A stretch of 64,000 bases of DNA from Sciurus carolinensis (lineage: Eukaryota > Chordata > Mammalia > Rodentia > Sciuridae). Shown here one piece after another: positions 22,341-35,503 of the stretch (position 1 is the stretch's first letter; the number at the start of each line of letters is the position of its first letter). Under the pieces are notes generated by a model, which was given only the letters and a program-made list of their open reading frames with translations, was not told the origin of the DNA and made no database searches. A program made the translations under genes and the position numbers. The DNA lies in assembly GCF_902686445.1 (NCBI RefSeq), contig NC_062217.1:175711598-175775597 (forward strand), in the 5' to 3' direction.

Positions 22341-23664
22341 TCAACCGTAGTCGCTCAGGGAGCCTTACCATCCTGACAGTGGTCTCCCCATCTGGATGGC
22401 TGCATCTCCACAGGTCAGTTCCAGTGGTGTCTTGTGTGTTTTAGCACAAGTCTGCTGGACTCAGTCTCTTTACTGGCCGCAGTCTCTTCAGGCACTCCAC
22501 TTCTTCCGGATCAGCTTGAGCTGAGATCTGTACCCATGGCAGTTGCCACAGGGACTCTTGGGACTTGAACAGAGCAGAGGGCTCTTTCTGGGGCCCTCTG
22601 TGGCTGTGAGGCTTTGACCCTTCTGGACTGTCAGGCTAGTCTCGCTCACCATCTGGAAGAACGTTTAGAAGAGTCTTTCTTGCTCTAGTGGCGAGTACAA
22701 TATCTTCCTACAGGATGCCTTTCCCTCCCAGGGACCTCTTGGTTGCCCCAGATGACTGTGAGCCTGCCCTGTGGGAGGTCGGCCCCCGCCACCAGCTTTG
22801 TCTTTGAGGTGTGTGCCTTGCCAGGCCCAGGGGTGTGTGGTTTAGCTGGACGATGATGCAAGATTGCTTCATAGCATTTCTTATATGCTTATCAGCCTCA
22901 GGGTCATTTAAGCAGAAATGAAGTTTAAAAACACAAAATTAGAGGACTCCCAAGAAGGGCCCTAGAGCCAGTTAAGAGTGGACTCATTCATCTCCACCTG
23001 CTTCCTTGCACTGAAAGCTCACATACTGCCACCCTTGCCCATGTTGGTGCCAGATGCCACCTCCACATGTAGCTGTGTCCAGAGCTTGGCTCCGTGGGTA
23101 GGCTGGAACTGAGGGAAGTTGGAGCCACTTGTCCTGTGGCCGGGAGCCTAGAGCTGGGAGCCGTGGAGCAGGGTGTCACTGAGACTAGCTCCTGTGCAGA
23201 GAGAAGCACTTTGTCCTTCTGGGCTCACTCTTCGTTTCTGTTTTTGGGCTTGTCCCAGGAGCTGTGGCAGTGTGTGACCCCTGCTGTCACCCCTGCTCCA
23301 CCTTGTGTCCCAGGAAACCCTGTCTATCTCTGAACCTGTGACTAGTGGGAACTGACCACACCCTGAGGTAGTCTCCACTGCCTGGTGGAGAGGTTGACTG
23401 GCTTGAGGGTCCCATGCAGTCCTTTTGGCAAAGGGCAGTGACCCTCATGAGAGGGAGAGGTGGGGCCTCAGGAGGGGCCTCTGTGTCTGTAGCTGCCGGG
23501 CTGTTCCTCTGTGCATGACAGGCAGCAGGCCTTGCTGCATTGCTTCCCTGTAGAGGTTTCAGAGCCTCACTGGGCCCGTGGAGGCAGAGGGGGAGCTTTG
23601 GCAGTGGGGCCAGATGTGAAATGTAATGTCAGGAAGTGCGTGTGCATGTCCATGTGCATGTGTC
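22341..23664. other. Intron 1: nothing recognised
   Basis: GC-rich single-copy-looking sequence between an old L1 and a minisatellite. Confidence 0.5.
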
Positions 23665-23935
23665 ACACTAGTATGTGGACAGCTTCCATGTTTGTGGACA
23701 GCTCTCAGGTTCTTGGTTAGTTCTCATCCGCAGTCAGCTCTCATGTGGTCACATCTCAGGTCCATGGTCGGCTTTCATGTCTGTGATTAGCTCTCATGTC
23801 TGCAGTCAGCTCTTAGGTCCATGGTCAGCCTCTCACCTGTGGTTGGCTCTCATGTTGTGGTCAGCTCTTGTTCGTGGTCAGTTCTTATGTCCATAGTCAG
23901 CTCTCATGTCTGCAGACCAACCCTCTTATCATAGC
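23665..23935 (+). repeat. Degenerate minisatellite, about 20-bp unit
   Basis: Around a dozen imperfect copies of a unit like GTCAGCTCTCATGTCCATG run head to tail: examples are at 23,727, 23,766, 23,788, 23,808, 23,825, 23,861 and 23,897. Copies differ by substitution and by 1-4-base length changes. Partial matches begin earlier, in the 'catgtgcatgtg' sequence near 23,643. Confidence 0.8.
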
Positions 23936-25371
23936 TTGCTCATAACTGTGGTCTGGTGTGGTCACAGGTCTGGTTCTGGCAGTGAGGGTCTTGGATGATC
24001 TTCAAGGGGCACTGGATCACCAGGGACAGAGCCCCTCCTTGTGGGTAGGAGCAGTTCCCTGCTAGGAGAGAACTGTGTGTTTAGATCAAGGAAATTAAAC
24101 ATTAGCACAATCATACTCATGACTTTAAAAACAAATGTTTATGTTTGATGTTTGTAGTAAGTGAATGAGGAAGGGGTGCAGGGTAGGAAGAGAAACAGAA
24201 TATCAGTACGTTTGAAAAGATCCTAATTATTGGTTGCCATATTGAATAACTTTAAAATAGGACCCCCCTTGTGTGCAGAGGTGTCTCTTTGCTGCCGGCC
24301 AGTAGTGCGGGTTGCGATTAGTAACTAGTGCTTGTCCCTGGTCTTGGGCGTGCTCTGTGCAGTCTCAGCTCCTTGCCACGATGTGCCTTTACTTCCAAGG
24401 TTGGCTCTGCATCCACGTGGTGCTGACTGATGTGCACTGGTGGCTGAGCTCAGGCTTGGTTCATCCTTGGACCAGGAAGCGGGGCTGTGCTGTGGCCAGT
24501 GAACTCACAGAGCCGTTTCTGCCTCGTTAACCACGGACTGGACCTGGTGATCCTTTGTCAGTTAGGATACCCTCAAGCCCCCAACCCAACTGACACCTGG
24601 CACTGGCACAGCTTAGCTCTCTCTGGGCGCAGCCCGTTGCCTCTGGCAGACGCCCTTGGTTCCTCTGGCTGCTTCATGATTTTTCTTGCTGTTTATTGCT
24701 GGTATGAGAGCGTGTTTGGAGAAATGGGAAGGCTCCTTCACTAGTGTGGCCGCCACCATCATTAATGGGAAGCTGTGGTCGGTCATTGGGTGACTGATGA
24801 TCTTGGGAAGGGGCAGTGATTTGTTTGGGGATCTCTTACCTATCTCAGGAAAGAGTTGGCCTTCTCCTGCTCCTGTTTCAGATGCCACACACTTTTGAGC
24901 ACTTTGAGCCTGCTCTGCTGGGTGCTGAGACCTGGCCTACACCAGTGGACACAGGTTTGTGTCCAGAGCCCATGGAGTACCTCCCTGCCACGTGACCTTG
25001 CGTTTCCTCCTATGTGCCAGCCACCTGTCAGCCTTGCGTCCTGGCTACAAGACTGGGCTTGGAGTCGAGGACCATTTTTAAGTTTCTGCATTATATGGAA
25101 CAAAGGTGTGCAGCTCAGGAGTCCACAGTAAGTGGCTGGACCCTGGACTAGAGACAAACAGCTCAGAATGGAAGTGGAGGATGTGTGTGCTGGTGAGTCC
25201 TGGGCTGTCGGACTGCAGAGGCTACTGTGCTTGCCGGCTGAAGCCCTAGAAGTGGCGTATCACCCCTGTGCTTCTGAGTTCTCCTTGTCAAAATGGCTGC
25301 ATGCAACAGATACACAGTAAAAGAACTTAGTAATCAGATTACTAAAATTAAGCTAATTAAATCACACAGAA
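23936..25371. other. Intron 1: nothing recognised
   Basis: Contains an AT-richer patch at about 24,085-24,260; otherwise GC-rich. No exon or repeat recognised. Confidence 0.5.
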
Positions 25372-25556
25372 GCTGGGCGTGGCAGCACACGACTGTGATC
25401 CCAACTACTTGGGAGGCTGAGGCAGGAGGATCCAAAGTACAAGACCCCAGCCTGGCAACTTACCCAGACCTTATCAAAAAGAAAAATAAAAAGGTTGGGG
25501 ATGTAGCTCAGTGGTGAGCGCCCCTGGGTTCTTTCCCTAGTGCCCCAAAACCAAAC
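25372..25556 (+). mobile_element. B1-ID dimeric SINE, sense orientation
   Basis: Forward B1 half (gctgggcgtggcagcacacg ... ggaggctgaggcaggagga), A-rich linker (aaaaagaaaaataaaaagg) and forward ID half (ttggggatgtagctcagtgg ... gcgcccctgggtt). Confidence 0.92.
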
Positions 25557-26002
25557 ATCCCCCTCCGAAGTCAGCCAGGCCCTGTGTATTTCCAGACAGT
25601 AACTAGAAGCCGTGCCCTGCATGGAGCGAGAGGTGGTGTGGCTTGGGCCCTGTGCGAAGCAGGGCAGGATGCAGAGCGGTGGCTGGAACCAGTGGCGCTG
25701 GCCTTTCCTGAGCAGAGGTATGGCAACCTGAGGAGGACCGGCCCCTTGGCTCGTCCTGTCGGGAGCTGCTGGTGACGGGGCCCCAGCAGATGGTCCTCAT
25801 CCTGGGAGGTTTGAAGGAGGGAGGCTGCTGGGTGGGCTGGGGTCTTGCACGCCTCCCTGCTCTCTGCGAGGCTACCTCCTGGTGCAGATGGCATGGCCCA
25901 CTCAGGGGCCCTGTCAGAGCCCACACCTGCAGGAAGGGCACTGCCCGTACGACTGGACACAAGCCTCCTGTTCCTTGGGCAACTTCTTCACGCCTTTGTT
26001 TG
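25557..26002. other. Intron 1: nothing recognised
   Basis: GC-rich sequence between two SINEs; overlapping frames on both strands have no recognisable similarity. Confidence 0.5.
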
Positions 26003-26190
26003 GCAGTCTGTATATTGAATCTGGGCCCTGTGTGTGCTAGGCAAGTGTTCCACCACTAGCTCCATTCCCAGCCCTTTTTATTTTATTTTGAGACAGGGCC
26101 TCTTTACGTTGTCATTGCTGACCTTGAACTGGTGACCCTCCTGCCTCAGCCTCCTGAGCAGCTGGAATTATAGTTACTGTGCCTGGCTCT
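26003..26190 (-). mobile_element. B1-ID dimeric SINE, antisense
   Basis: Reversed ID half (gtatattgaatctgggccct, gctaggcaagtgttccacc, attcccagccc), tttttattttattttgagac linker and reversed B1 half (ctcctgcctcagcctcctgag ... tactgtgcctggc). Confidence 0.9.
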
Positions 26191-27180
26191 CCACAACAAT
26201 TTAGGGTAACTTTAGATCTGGTCCCCTGTGTTCCCCTGATGTGAATGTCTCACATAACCATGGTGCATGCCTGACCAAAACACTGACACGGGCGTGTGAC
26301 TCTCCAGCCCCAGCTTCCTGTGGACCGCCCCAGCGCTCCACCATGGGTCCCTCTGGCCTCCCTGCCTTCCCTCTTGCCTCTCCTCCAGCCTCCTCCAGTC
26401 ACTGGCACTCTGCATATCCTGGTGCTGACGAGGACAGGCCACGGATTTTATTGCCTGTCCTTTAGTTTGGGTTTGCCTGTTGTCCTGGGTCCTGGGTTTT
26501 GGGAGGAAGAGCTTAGAAGTGAGGTGCTGTCCACTCCCCTCAGGACATGTGCCTCCGTGGGTTGTGACGGCCTCTGTTGTCACCCTCTCACCTGTGTGTG
26601 GAGTTGCCAGTCTCTCCTGCCTAGTGATTTCCCCTCTCTGCTCCGGCCACTCCAAGCCAGGCACCTGTGGGAGGGCAGTCAGGCTGCACCCCCTGGTTGT
26701 GTGCGTGCAGTGTTGGGTCTCCAGTGAGGAGGCCTTTCCTTCCTGCTGGTGTATTTACTCAGTCATCATGTCTGCATGCAGCTGTGGGTATTATGTTTCT
26801 TGGGTTATAACCTGCTGTGGTAGGCACTTGGTTGTCCAGGTGGTCTTTGCCCACTGGGGTCTCCTGTTGGTCCTGCCGTCCTGTTGCTTCCTGTACGTGT
26901 CTCACTTCTGGCACCACAGGGCCCCCTACCTTGTCGGCCATTCGCTACCCCAGCCTGGCCCTGGCTCTCCCCACAGCAGGCTTCCTGAGCCCAATGGAGT
27001 CAGGCAGAGGGAAGAGGATTGCGAGGCTCTTCCATGGCCTGAGGCTTCCCCTCTGGGCCCAGCACATGTGCACCTGTAGACTCTGGCCCTTTCCGTGGAC
27101 TGCCAGCCGTGTTCAGATCTCAGCAGGGCTGTTTTGGAATCTGACAGCTGATTCTAAAGTTTCCACTCAGCAGCAGCCTT
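26191..27180. other. Intron 1: nothing recognised
   Basis: GC-rich. The 199-residue plus-strand frame at 26,480-27,079 is rich in Cys, Leu and Ser, as expected from random GC/T-rich sequence, and has no domain I recognise. Confidence 0.5.
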
Positions 27181-27300
27181 GAAAACGGGCAGGAAAACTG
27201 GGAGGCTGATGAGAGAGGATTGAGTCCAAGGCCAGTCTGCGTGACTCCGTGAGACCCTGTCTTCAGACAAAAGCAAAAACAAACAACAATCAGAAGCAAA
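27181..27300 (+). mobile_element. B1-derived SINE fragment, sense
   Basis: Forward words actgggaggctgatgagaga, tccaaggccagtctgcg and gagaccctgtcttcaga, followed by an A-rich (AAACAAACAA) tail. The start of the B1 and the ID half are missing. Confidence 0.7.
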
Positions 27301-30300
27301 GAACACTGACACAAGTGGAGGGAGACTGCACAGAGGGGCGGTCTCAGTGCACACCGCCCGCTGCGTGCCTGCCTTGCACTCAGGCACACCCAGCCCTGCT
27401 CGGGCCCAGAGGAGGTCCCCCAGGTCCTTCTAGCCCTAGAGCAGAGGACAGTCTGCCCTCAGGCAGCTCATGCTCCAGCTGGATCTCTGCCTGGGGTTCA
27501 TCTTCAGTCTGTCTAAGTACTTCTGTGGGACAAGGCCTGGTGTGTTTTCTGAGGCTACTTCTGCAGCAGTGACCTGCAGTCCACCGATTCCAGCCTCATT
27601 ATTCCAGTGCCCTGTTAATTAAAGTATGTTACTTAATTCTCAGTACTGATTTTATTCAGGAAGATTTCGTGCACAGTTTATGCCGCCCTCTTTTTGAATG
27701 ATCATGTGATAACTGCTTATCGGGCAGAATCCCGGAGATGTCGGCTGCGTACGAGTGGTTCCTGCCAGCCTTCAGACGGTGCGTCAGCTGAGTATGGAGG
27801 AGCTGGGTGCGTGGTCCTCCTGAAACTGTCCAGGAGCACTGGTGGATGCCTGTGGGATGTGAGGCTGCTTGAGAAGTTGCTCCCTGCAGCTCCCTGAAAG
27901 GAGCACCTTGTTAAGCTGCCTTCAGTTAAAGCCTCATGTTTCCCACTGCAAGAAAGTTAAGGATTTTTTGTGAAACAGTAGAAGCTTAGAAAATAGGAAC
28001 CAAAATTTTGTTGCCAAAAGCGTGTAAGTTATTGCATGTTTTGCACAGAGCAAGGCAGTAAGCTAGACTACAGTGATGTGTTCTTGTTGGTATTCTCTGA
28101 GATTTTCTTAATACTGGACATTTGAAAGCAAGTGATTCTAGCGTACAGCAGTTGGTGATAGATTCCTGTGCTTCCACATTTCTTTCACATCTTGTCTGTG
28201 AAGCTGATGTGATCTCCTTGAGGGTGTTTCCTCACTGATGACCACACATCTGCTGGGTCTGAACTGTGAGCTTTCACAGTGCTGCTGGGCTCTGGGCTTG
28301 CTTGTGGCCACCTTGCTTCTGCAGCATGCCTGCAGGCTGCCCTTGGGTACCTTTGGCTGTCACGTTCAGTCTGGGTCAGTGTGGGCCGGGGGTGGGGGGG
28401 GTCTCCTTCCAGAGACGTTTGTGGAGTCTTTCTGCTGTCCTGCTGAGGATGGGAGGGAGATGCTCTGGCTGTCCCTGTCTCAGACGTCATCCAGCGGCTC
28501 CTTGGATGCCCACTGGCCTGATGCTAGTGCTCAGTTACCTGGTGTCTTCTAAGGAGTGTGTTGTGACCTGGGCATTGTCTTCATTTTGGGTGTTTTTACT
28601 ATAAGCTCATGTGTTTTTAAACTAAAAAATACTTGCATATTTTCCCCATGGATTCCAGTGTACCAACCATTAAACCATTTGGGGACAGCTGAGTCTGGAT
28701 TGTAGACCTGATATCCTGGTCACTACTGGGTGACTGACCCCTTCTGGGTGTTTCTTAGTGGTCAGGACATCAGGAGTGGGTGTCCTGTGGCAGTGAGCTT
28801 GGCTTGCTCACATAGCAGAGTCCCTCTGCCACACTGCTCTGGTGCTGTTGCATGCTGCCAAGGTATAGGTTGTTGCATAGGCCTCCGGTGTGGAAGTCCT
28901 GCAGATGGGGGCAGAGGAGAGAAAACAAGACCCCTCCCTCTCTGCTGCAGCCTTCCCAAGCAGTGGAACCATTCTTGGGGCTCCTGGCTCCCAGGCAGGG
29001 CCAACTGGGCACAGGCAGGCTCTTGCCTGAGCCTGCCCACCTCAGACTCAGCACTCTGACCTGGGCACTTTGGGCATCTTTCTTGCCCTAAATGCAGCAG
29101 GAGGCAGGTACCTTTGGTTGAATGAGGGGAAGGGCATGAGGGAGAAATCAGGAGATTGAATGGTGACGCAGAGAGCCCGAGGCTTTTCCTCAAGACTCTG
29201 AAAACACGCCGGAGCAGCGGGGAGCGCCTAGCATTCCTGCACAGACCTTCCATCCTCTGCTGCACCCTGGGCTGTGCCACAGGGCCTGCTTGGGCCCTGC
29301 TCTCTGGGGCTTCTCTGCAGGACCCTTGCTTACTGATGACCAAGTGGGGGCGGGAGACACAGCAGGGCTGCACCCTGACCACCAGCCCCTGTCCTTCCTG
29401 TCACCGTGCCCCTTTGTTCTGGACTTTCTGATGCTCTTTTCCGTATCTCTGGGTTAGAGGAGTGAAAAGCCTAGTGAATGTGATGCAAGAGCCAGTAGAG
29501 TCCTGGGACACACTGTGGTCTGGCACTTCTGACTGACATCCGTCAGTCAGGAAGAGACAGGGCTCGTCCAGGGAGCAGGGCAGGGAAGCCCACAGGGCCT
29601 GGCCAGCTGCTCCTGAGGCTGACTGGAAACTGTGGAAGCTGAGACTCGCTCTGACGTGAGGCTGGAGATGTAGGTGGTCAGTGATATCAGGAGAACATTG
29701 GGGTAGTGGAAGCTTCTGCAGCTGGTGGATGCCCAAGGTGTGGGCCTCACCCTCTGTGCTGAGGCATCTTCCTGAATTTTCTCTCCATGAAGTGGGTCGT
29801 CAGAGTTGCACAGCTTCCTGCTGGAGGAGCAGGGAGCTTCTGGGGACAGTGGCAGGGCTTGAACTTGTGGCTTCCAGAGGGAAGCACTGATGCCCTCTGG
29901 CATCCCCTTGGTTGTGGGGGTTGCTGGGGTGTGCAGGATGATGGGCTGCATGTCACTTCAGTCTGTGGTTTTCAGAGGCCTGCAGGGTGGAAGGGCAAAG
30001 CGCTGGTGCCTTGAGCCAGTTTGCTCCTTCGACTGCCTAGCCTTCATGGAGTGTGGTCCTCTTGCTGGTTACCATGCTCTCGTCCTGTGGCTGGGCATGC
30101 GTGCTGGCCCTAGCTTCTCTTCTAGCTTTTGTTACCTCGGGCAAAACTAAGAGGAAACTCTGGTGGTGGGGAATCCGCCCCGTTCAGCTCACATGCTGTA
30201 CGCATCACCCTGTTGCAGGGAGCCTCCCAGCGTTTCCCTTGCTCTGCGGCTGGCTGAGTGCTGAGGCGGGCCTCTCTCCAGAATCTAGATGGAATCATCG

Positions 30301-33136
30301 TTTTAGAGACACCAGAGGAGGCTGTTTTGTGCACAGTTCTTCTGCAGAAGGCTGTGTCCAGCATGGTGCATATGTGCTGTGAGCTCCTTGAGGGCAGGTC
30401 TCTTGTCCATCTGCTGACATCTTCCCTGTGGGTTGGGGGCATGAATGAAGGCTTTGGAGAGGGTTATCCTTCAGAGTCCAGGGTGCAGCTGTGGTGAAGT
30501 CCTTCCTGAAGGGTGGCTGGGCTGGCCAGGAGCAGGCCAGGCTGGAAGCCTCACATCTGCATGGTAAACGAGAATGCAGAGGGCCACTCTGTGGGCTGAG
30601 TCCCTCCCGGTGGCTCAGGTGTTCAGAGTGCTCCGTCTGCAGTGTGGCAGGTGAAGCATCTCTGGAGCAAGTGTCTGTGGTGCGAGGTGCGGGGGTGGAT
30701 ATCCTGGCCGCGCTGGCAGCCCAGGCTCGTCTGCTCGGCTCTCCTGCGCCCTGTGTAGATGCTGTGCTCCTCCTCAGCAGGCTGGCCCTGACCCCAGCGC
30801 TGTGCGTTTGGATGGCACCTGTTTCTGCCTCAAGGTGTTGCTCCTTTCTCGAGGCCACCTGGAAGGGTGCTGGGTGCAGCCGGCATTCGCCAGCCCCCAG
30901 GAGCCAGAGAGCGTGGGAAGGGGTGTGCCGCTGCAGAGCCTGTGGAGTCTGCACGTCATTACCATTCTGGTTAAAATCGTAGAATTAGGAACCAAACCCA
31001 TGTAACCACATTCACAGTCATTTGGAAACCAGCGAAAAGGGGAAAGGCCAGCGGTACCACTTCCCTGGCCAACCACAAGCCCTGGAGAGTGTTTACTTCC
31101 AGGCTCTTTTTCCTATAGAAAGCTGTTTATTTGAAGTCCTGTGAGCAGTGTTTATATTGGTGAGGATGAGTCAGGCATGAACTTGAAAAGTCGGTGTTGG
31201 GAGGCCCCGCTTGGCTCTTTGAGCAGCCTTGCTGTGCCCTGAGTTCTTTCGCCAGCTGGGCTCTGCATGCCAGGGGAGTCCCTGGAGCTGCTCTCCACAC
31301 TGGCATTTCTTCCTGGTGTCATTGTTTGCTTCACGCTCTCTGCAGAGGCCTGCTTGACGCCATCGACATTGTGACTCTTGTGCTCTTTGGATCCCAGGGC
31401 CCTCTCCATGCCTGGACCACAGGCACCTTGAAGAAGTGGTTTTACCACAAGTCTCTCTGTCTGCAGATGCCACCCACCCACTTTGACCCTCTGCACTGCT
31501 GCCATGGCCCGCCTGGCTTCCTTCTGCCCTTCTCTGCCCTGCTTTTAGAAGAGCAGGTTCCTGCCTGGACCTGCCTGTCCCCAGGCAGCTGTAGGCAGGC
31601 TGCAGCCCTTTCTAGTACTCTCACCAAGCCCAGGAGGACCACTGGTACCCACTTTCCCCAGGACTGGCATTTCCTGCCTGCTTCTCCCAGGATCATAGGA
31701 CAGTCCCTGCTGGGTGGGGTTTCATTGTCATCAGGGGGAGGGGTCAGGTTCATAATGAGGCTGGGTACCAGCTACTGGTTTTCCTTTCAGGTATATGGCT
31801 ACATGGTCAAGAGAGTTTTCCACCCAGTGCTGGGGGAGGGGGGCCCTGCCCAGGCGTGGATAGAAAGAGGGAGACCCTTGCCGTGTCATCCAGGTTGCAG
31901 TACTCCTGAGACCCTGTGGGTGGAGGTGGTTCACCCACCTGGTGGCCTCTAAGGCATAGGATGCTCTGTTCATCTTTTGGTCAGCTAGCAGGTGCACTGG
32001 GATGCTCTTGAGTTATCTTGGTGCACAAACTGCTGCATAGCTATACCTGTGCAGTGTTTGTCTTCTGAGTCAGTCTCCTCCCTGCTTACCTGAGTCAGGT
32101 GCTGTTGGCATGCACCTGCCTTGCCTGCGCTGCATAGAGCACTTGAAGGCAGGCCATGGCCTGAGACCTGCACTTGACCGCTGGACTCCCACACCTCTCT
32201 CCAGAACCCCAGCTTCACAAGAGCTTGCCTGAGCCCCCATGTGTGCCCTGCTGATGTCGGCTTGGTGGACTTGCTTCCCGGAGACACTGGTCACTGCCTG
32301 CTCACTTGGCTGCATCCGCTGTACTGTGGACCAAGTCCCACCAGTGTCTCTACTTGTTTGCGAAGCCTCATAAAAGACCATGTTCTGTGCTGGGTGTGTG
32401 CCCAGAATGCTTCAGTGAGGTCGGTGCCCATGCCATGTGCTATCCCTCTGCCAGTCTTGTGCACATGAAGGCGAGGGGCAGCCTGAGTAGTTCTGTGAGG
32501 GGCAGCAGGGGTGGGTAAGGAGGACACGCTCAGGGATGGGTCCAGTCTGGAGAAGTGGAGAGAGGCCACCAGTGGGTGGAATAGGAGGGGAGGGTTGAGG
32601 TGACCCTAGGAAATGGTCTGTTGGATTGGAAGAGGTCAGGGGCAGGTAGAGGTGTGGGAGGGGTCTCGCACGTGCTATAAGGGCTGGGACTCACCTCAGT
32701 GGCAGCAGCTCTGTAAGAAAGCATGGGGCCCAGGGCCAACCTGTCAGGTCCCTCTTGCAGACTGTGTGACCTTGGGGAAGTCCTTTGTCTTCAGTTGGGC
32801 GGCAGGGCTGGTCACAGGCCTTGGACATTAGGGATGGGTATGACCCTGGCATGGGAGGGCACAGTGCTCTGGGTGAAGCCTTCACTGGTGTTGGCCTGAG
32901 GGGGACTGTGGGCCTGTAAACTAGGTGGCATTTCAGAGTGGGCACTGGTGTGGATTTCCTCAGTGAGGGCCGTGAGCTAGACTGGCCAGAGGATTAGCGA
33001 AGACGAACTGGAGATGTTGTGGAGGTGGAATTGACGTGGCTGGTGACAACAGAGATTGGGGAACAGCCGAGGTGATTGTTGGTGCCCCTGAAGTGGAGAC
33101 ACTGGAAGTGAGGCCATGAGCTTGTTTCCCTCGCTT
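27301..33136. other. Intron 1: 5.8 kb without recognised repeats or exons
   Basis: The longest stretch in the window in which I recognise no SINE, L1 or LTR. Mostly GC-rich, with AT-richer patches at 27,590-27,690, 27,930-28,200 and 28,590-28,690, and a G run (ggggggggg) near 28,395. Candidate place for conserved non-coding regulatory sequence, but nothing specific can be named. Confidence 0.5.
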
Positions 33137-33232
33137 TTCTCTTTTCTTTGTGCAGTGCTGGGGGTAGAACCCAGACCCTCGCCTGCTAGGTAGGCCTCTA
33201 CTGCTGAGCCACACCTCATCCCCTTTTCCGGC
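33137..33232 (-). mobile_element. ID-type SINE, antisense
   Basis: Reversed ID core: cagtgctgggggtagaaccc, gcctgctaggtaggcctcta and actgctgagccacacctcat, preceded by a T/C-rich tail. Confidence 0.78.
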
Positions 33233-35503
33233 ATTTGGAGACCCCATGGAGGGGAGTGGGACTGAGGGGCAGATCAAGGACTGGGTCAGGGAAGGAGCAG
33301 GTGCGTGTGGGGAGAGCACCCACCTAGGCCGTGGGGCCCCGTGTGGAGGGCCACCCTCGTCTGGCTGAGTCCTTTTTGCAGACTACGCAGTTTAAATGAG
33401 GGAACTTGACCAGAGCTCGCGGGTGGTGTCACAGGCTCCCGAGACCTGGGTCAGCTTATGAGTTCTCAAGTGACGTGGGGGACAGTTTGTAGTTCTCCTC
33501 GGGTTCTCCTGGATGTTTTCCTTTTCAGCTGCATATTGTGAAGGGCCTGCCTGCACAGCCAGTTCATGGCACTGGGCTGGGCTGGGTGTGTCTCCTGCAC
33601 TCCTTGGAGAGTCTCAGGCTGGACGTGCCCTCCCCCAGCGGGGTTGGGGGTGGCTATCGTGGTCACCTGCTGTTTTCCTTCCCAGTTCTTCTTTGCTTTT
33701 GCTTACATGTCAGTGGGGATCCCTTATAGGTGACCTCTGAAGGCCAGAGGCCATGCTATCCTGTGAGAAGCCAGAGCCCTGCTGGAAGAGGACAGTTGTC
33801 ATCAGGTGACTCTGGACATTAGGGACGGGGTATGGCCCAGGCTTCCAGAGGACTGATCTGGCTATAGTCTGAGCAAATAGTTGTCTGAGTGGTGGTTTCA
33901 GGGTGAAAGGAAGGAGCCAGGAAGGAAGAGCCATCGCTCAGCTGGTGCTGGCAGTGGAGAGGTGGGGAGCAGTGGATTCTGGGAGAGCTGAGGGGATGGG
34001 TGTATTAGCTCAGCCCTGGTGACAGGTCCCACAGGGGGTGCTTCTCACAGCTCTTGAGCCTGTAGATCTGAGACATAGGACAGGCAGGGCTGATCTCTGC
34101 TGAGTCTCCTGCTTGCCTTGTGAATGGCCGACTTCTCACTGGGTCCTCTGTGGCCTCCTGTGTGCCTGTGGAGGGATTGCTCTGCTATCTTCTCCTTGGA
34201 AGGATAGGCTTCCCTGGGATCAGGGCTCACTCTTATGGATTCTGGAGGGTGGGATTCAGTTCCCAGCAGGGAGCTTCTATCAGGCGGGTGTCAAGCCTTG
34301 GGCATGAGCAACTGGAAGGAGGACGTTGCCTTGGGGACCTGGGATGCTGGGACTTGCGGTGTGGATGGGCTTGGTTTTCTAGGACTCTAGGCATCCAGGG
34401 TGCCATCAGGGCATAGAAGTTGGGGCATGGGATGTTGTCTACTGATGCAGCCTGTCTCTGCCTTTTATGTGGGACTCTCATAGGAGAAAGAGTGTGAATT
34501 ACTCTGGGATCTCAAGGAGGCCCAACCTGACTAGAAGGTTGGAATGGAAGAAGTGAACTTGGGAACATAATCTTAGGAGGAAGTGAGGCCAGAAGTGAAC
34601 AAAAGGAAAAAGAAGGACATGATATAGAGTGCAGTCCTATCAAGATAGCCCAGCTAAGGGGACAGTCTGTGAGCTTCTGGGCTCCTGAGAACCTCCTCCA
34701 CATCCACCAGCCCCACCCCATGGGGCCAGCTGGACATCCTCCGGAACTTGGGGAAGGATGGAGGAGAAACCCACAGTTGAGCATAAGCGAGAGTTCATGC
34801 TGAGACAAAGTGGGGCTGAGCAGTGTTTGCAGGGACTGGCTGCTGGACAGTGCCTCTTCTGGGTCTTGTGTGGCCTAAGCAGAGCCCCTGACTGGCCCAC
34901 TCTTCTTTCCAGGACCATCCACCTGGGCTGTTCTGATATTCAAACACATTGAAATGTCAGAACCCATTTAAAATGTTTTCTAAAAATTGATTCTTTGTAT
35001 TTTACTTTTGGGTCATTTGCTAGATTCTAGATTTTTAAAAAAATGTTCTTCTTATTAATTTTTAAAAAAGTTTTTACAGACTGCATTTTGATTTATTGTA
35101 GATTCTAGTGTGACCTGACCTCAGCCTGACAAGGGCAAGGGTTCCTCTGGGCAGCACCCCCTCAGGCCCCTGCATCTGTCAACAAAGAGCTTTGCGTGTG
35201 TGGCCACTGTTCTCAGGGGCTGCCGAGGCTCATGTCAGGTTCTTGAAGAGAAGGGTCTCTCCAGGTGTTGGTTCCAGAGTGCCTTTTGGGGATTTCAGGG
35301 AGGGGTGCCTGTGCTGTGCTTGGCTATGCCAGGCTGCAGCCTCAGCCTCCGGGTGCCAGCTGTCTGGGAACCAGGGTCTTTGCCTGGTTCCTCAGGATGC
35401 GGGGAGTTGTTTGTCCTTGGACAAGTCAGGATGTGTGTGAGGAGCACAGGTCTGAGGGCACAGGGTGCCCAGGCACCTCTGCGCTTCCAGGCAAGTCTGC
35501 TCC
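33233..35503. other. Intron 1: nothing clear; possible L1 tail remnant near 35,075
   Basis: GC-rich sequence up to about 34,950, then an AT-rich patch. At 35,070-35,105 'tttttacagactgcattttgatttattgta' resembles the last bases of an L1 in antisense, too short to be sure. Confidence 0.45.

Noticed and set aside
26480..27079. 199-residue plus-strand frame, and similar long frames at 31,194, 51,900, 58,016 and 60,487
   Set aside because: No recognisable domain, composition typical of translated GC-rich non-coding DNA, overlapping frames on the other strand of similar length, and no splice signals that would link them to exons.
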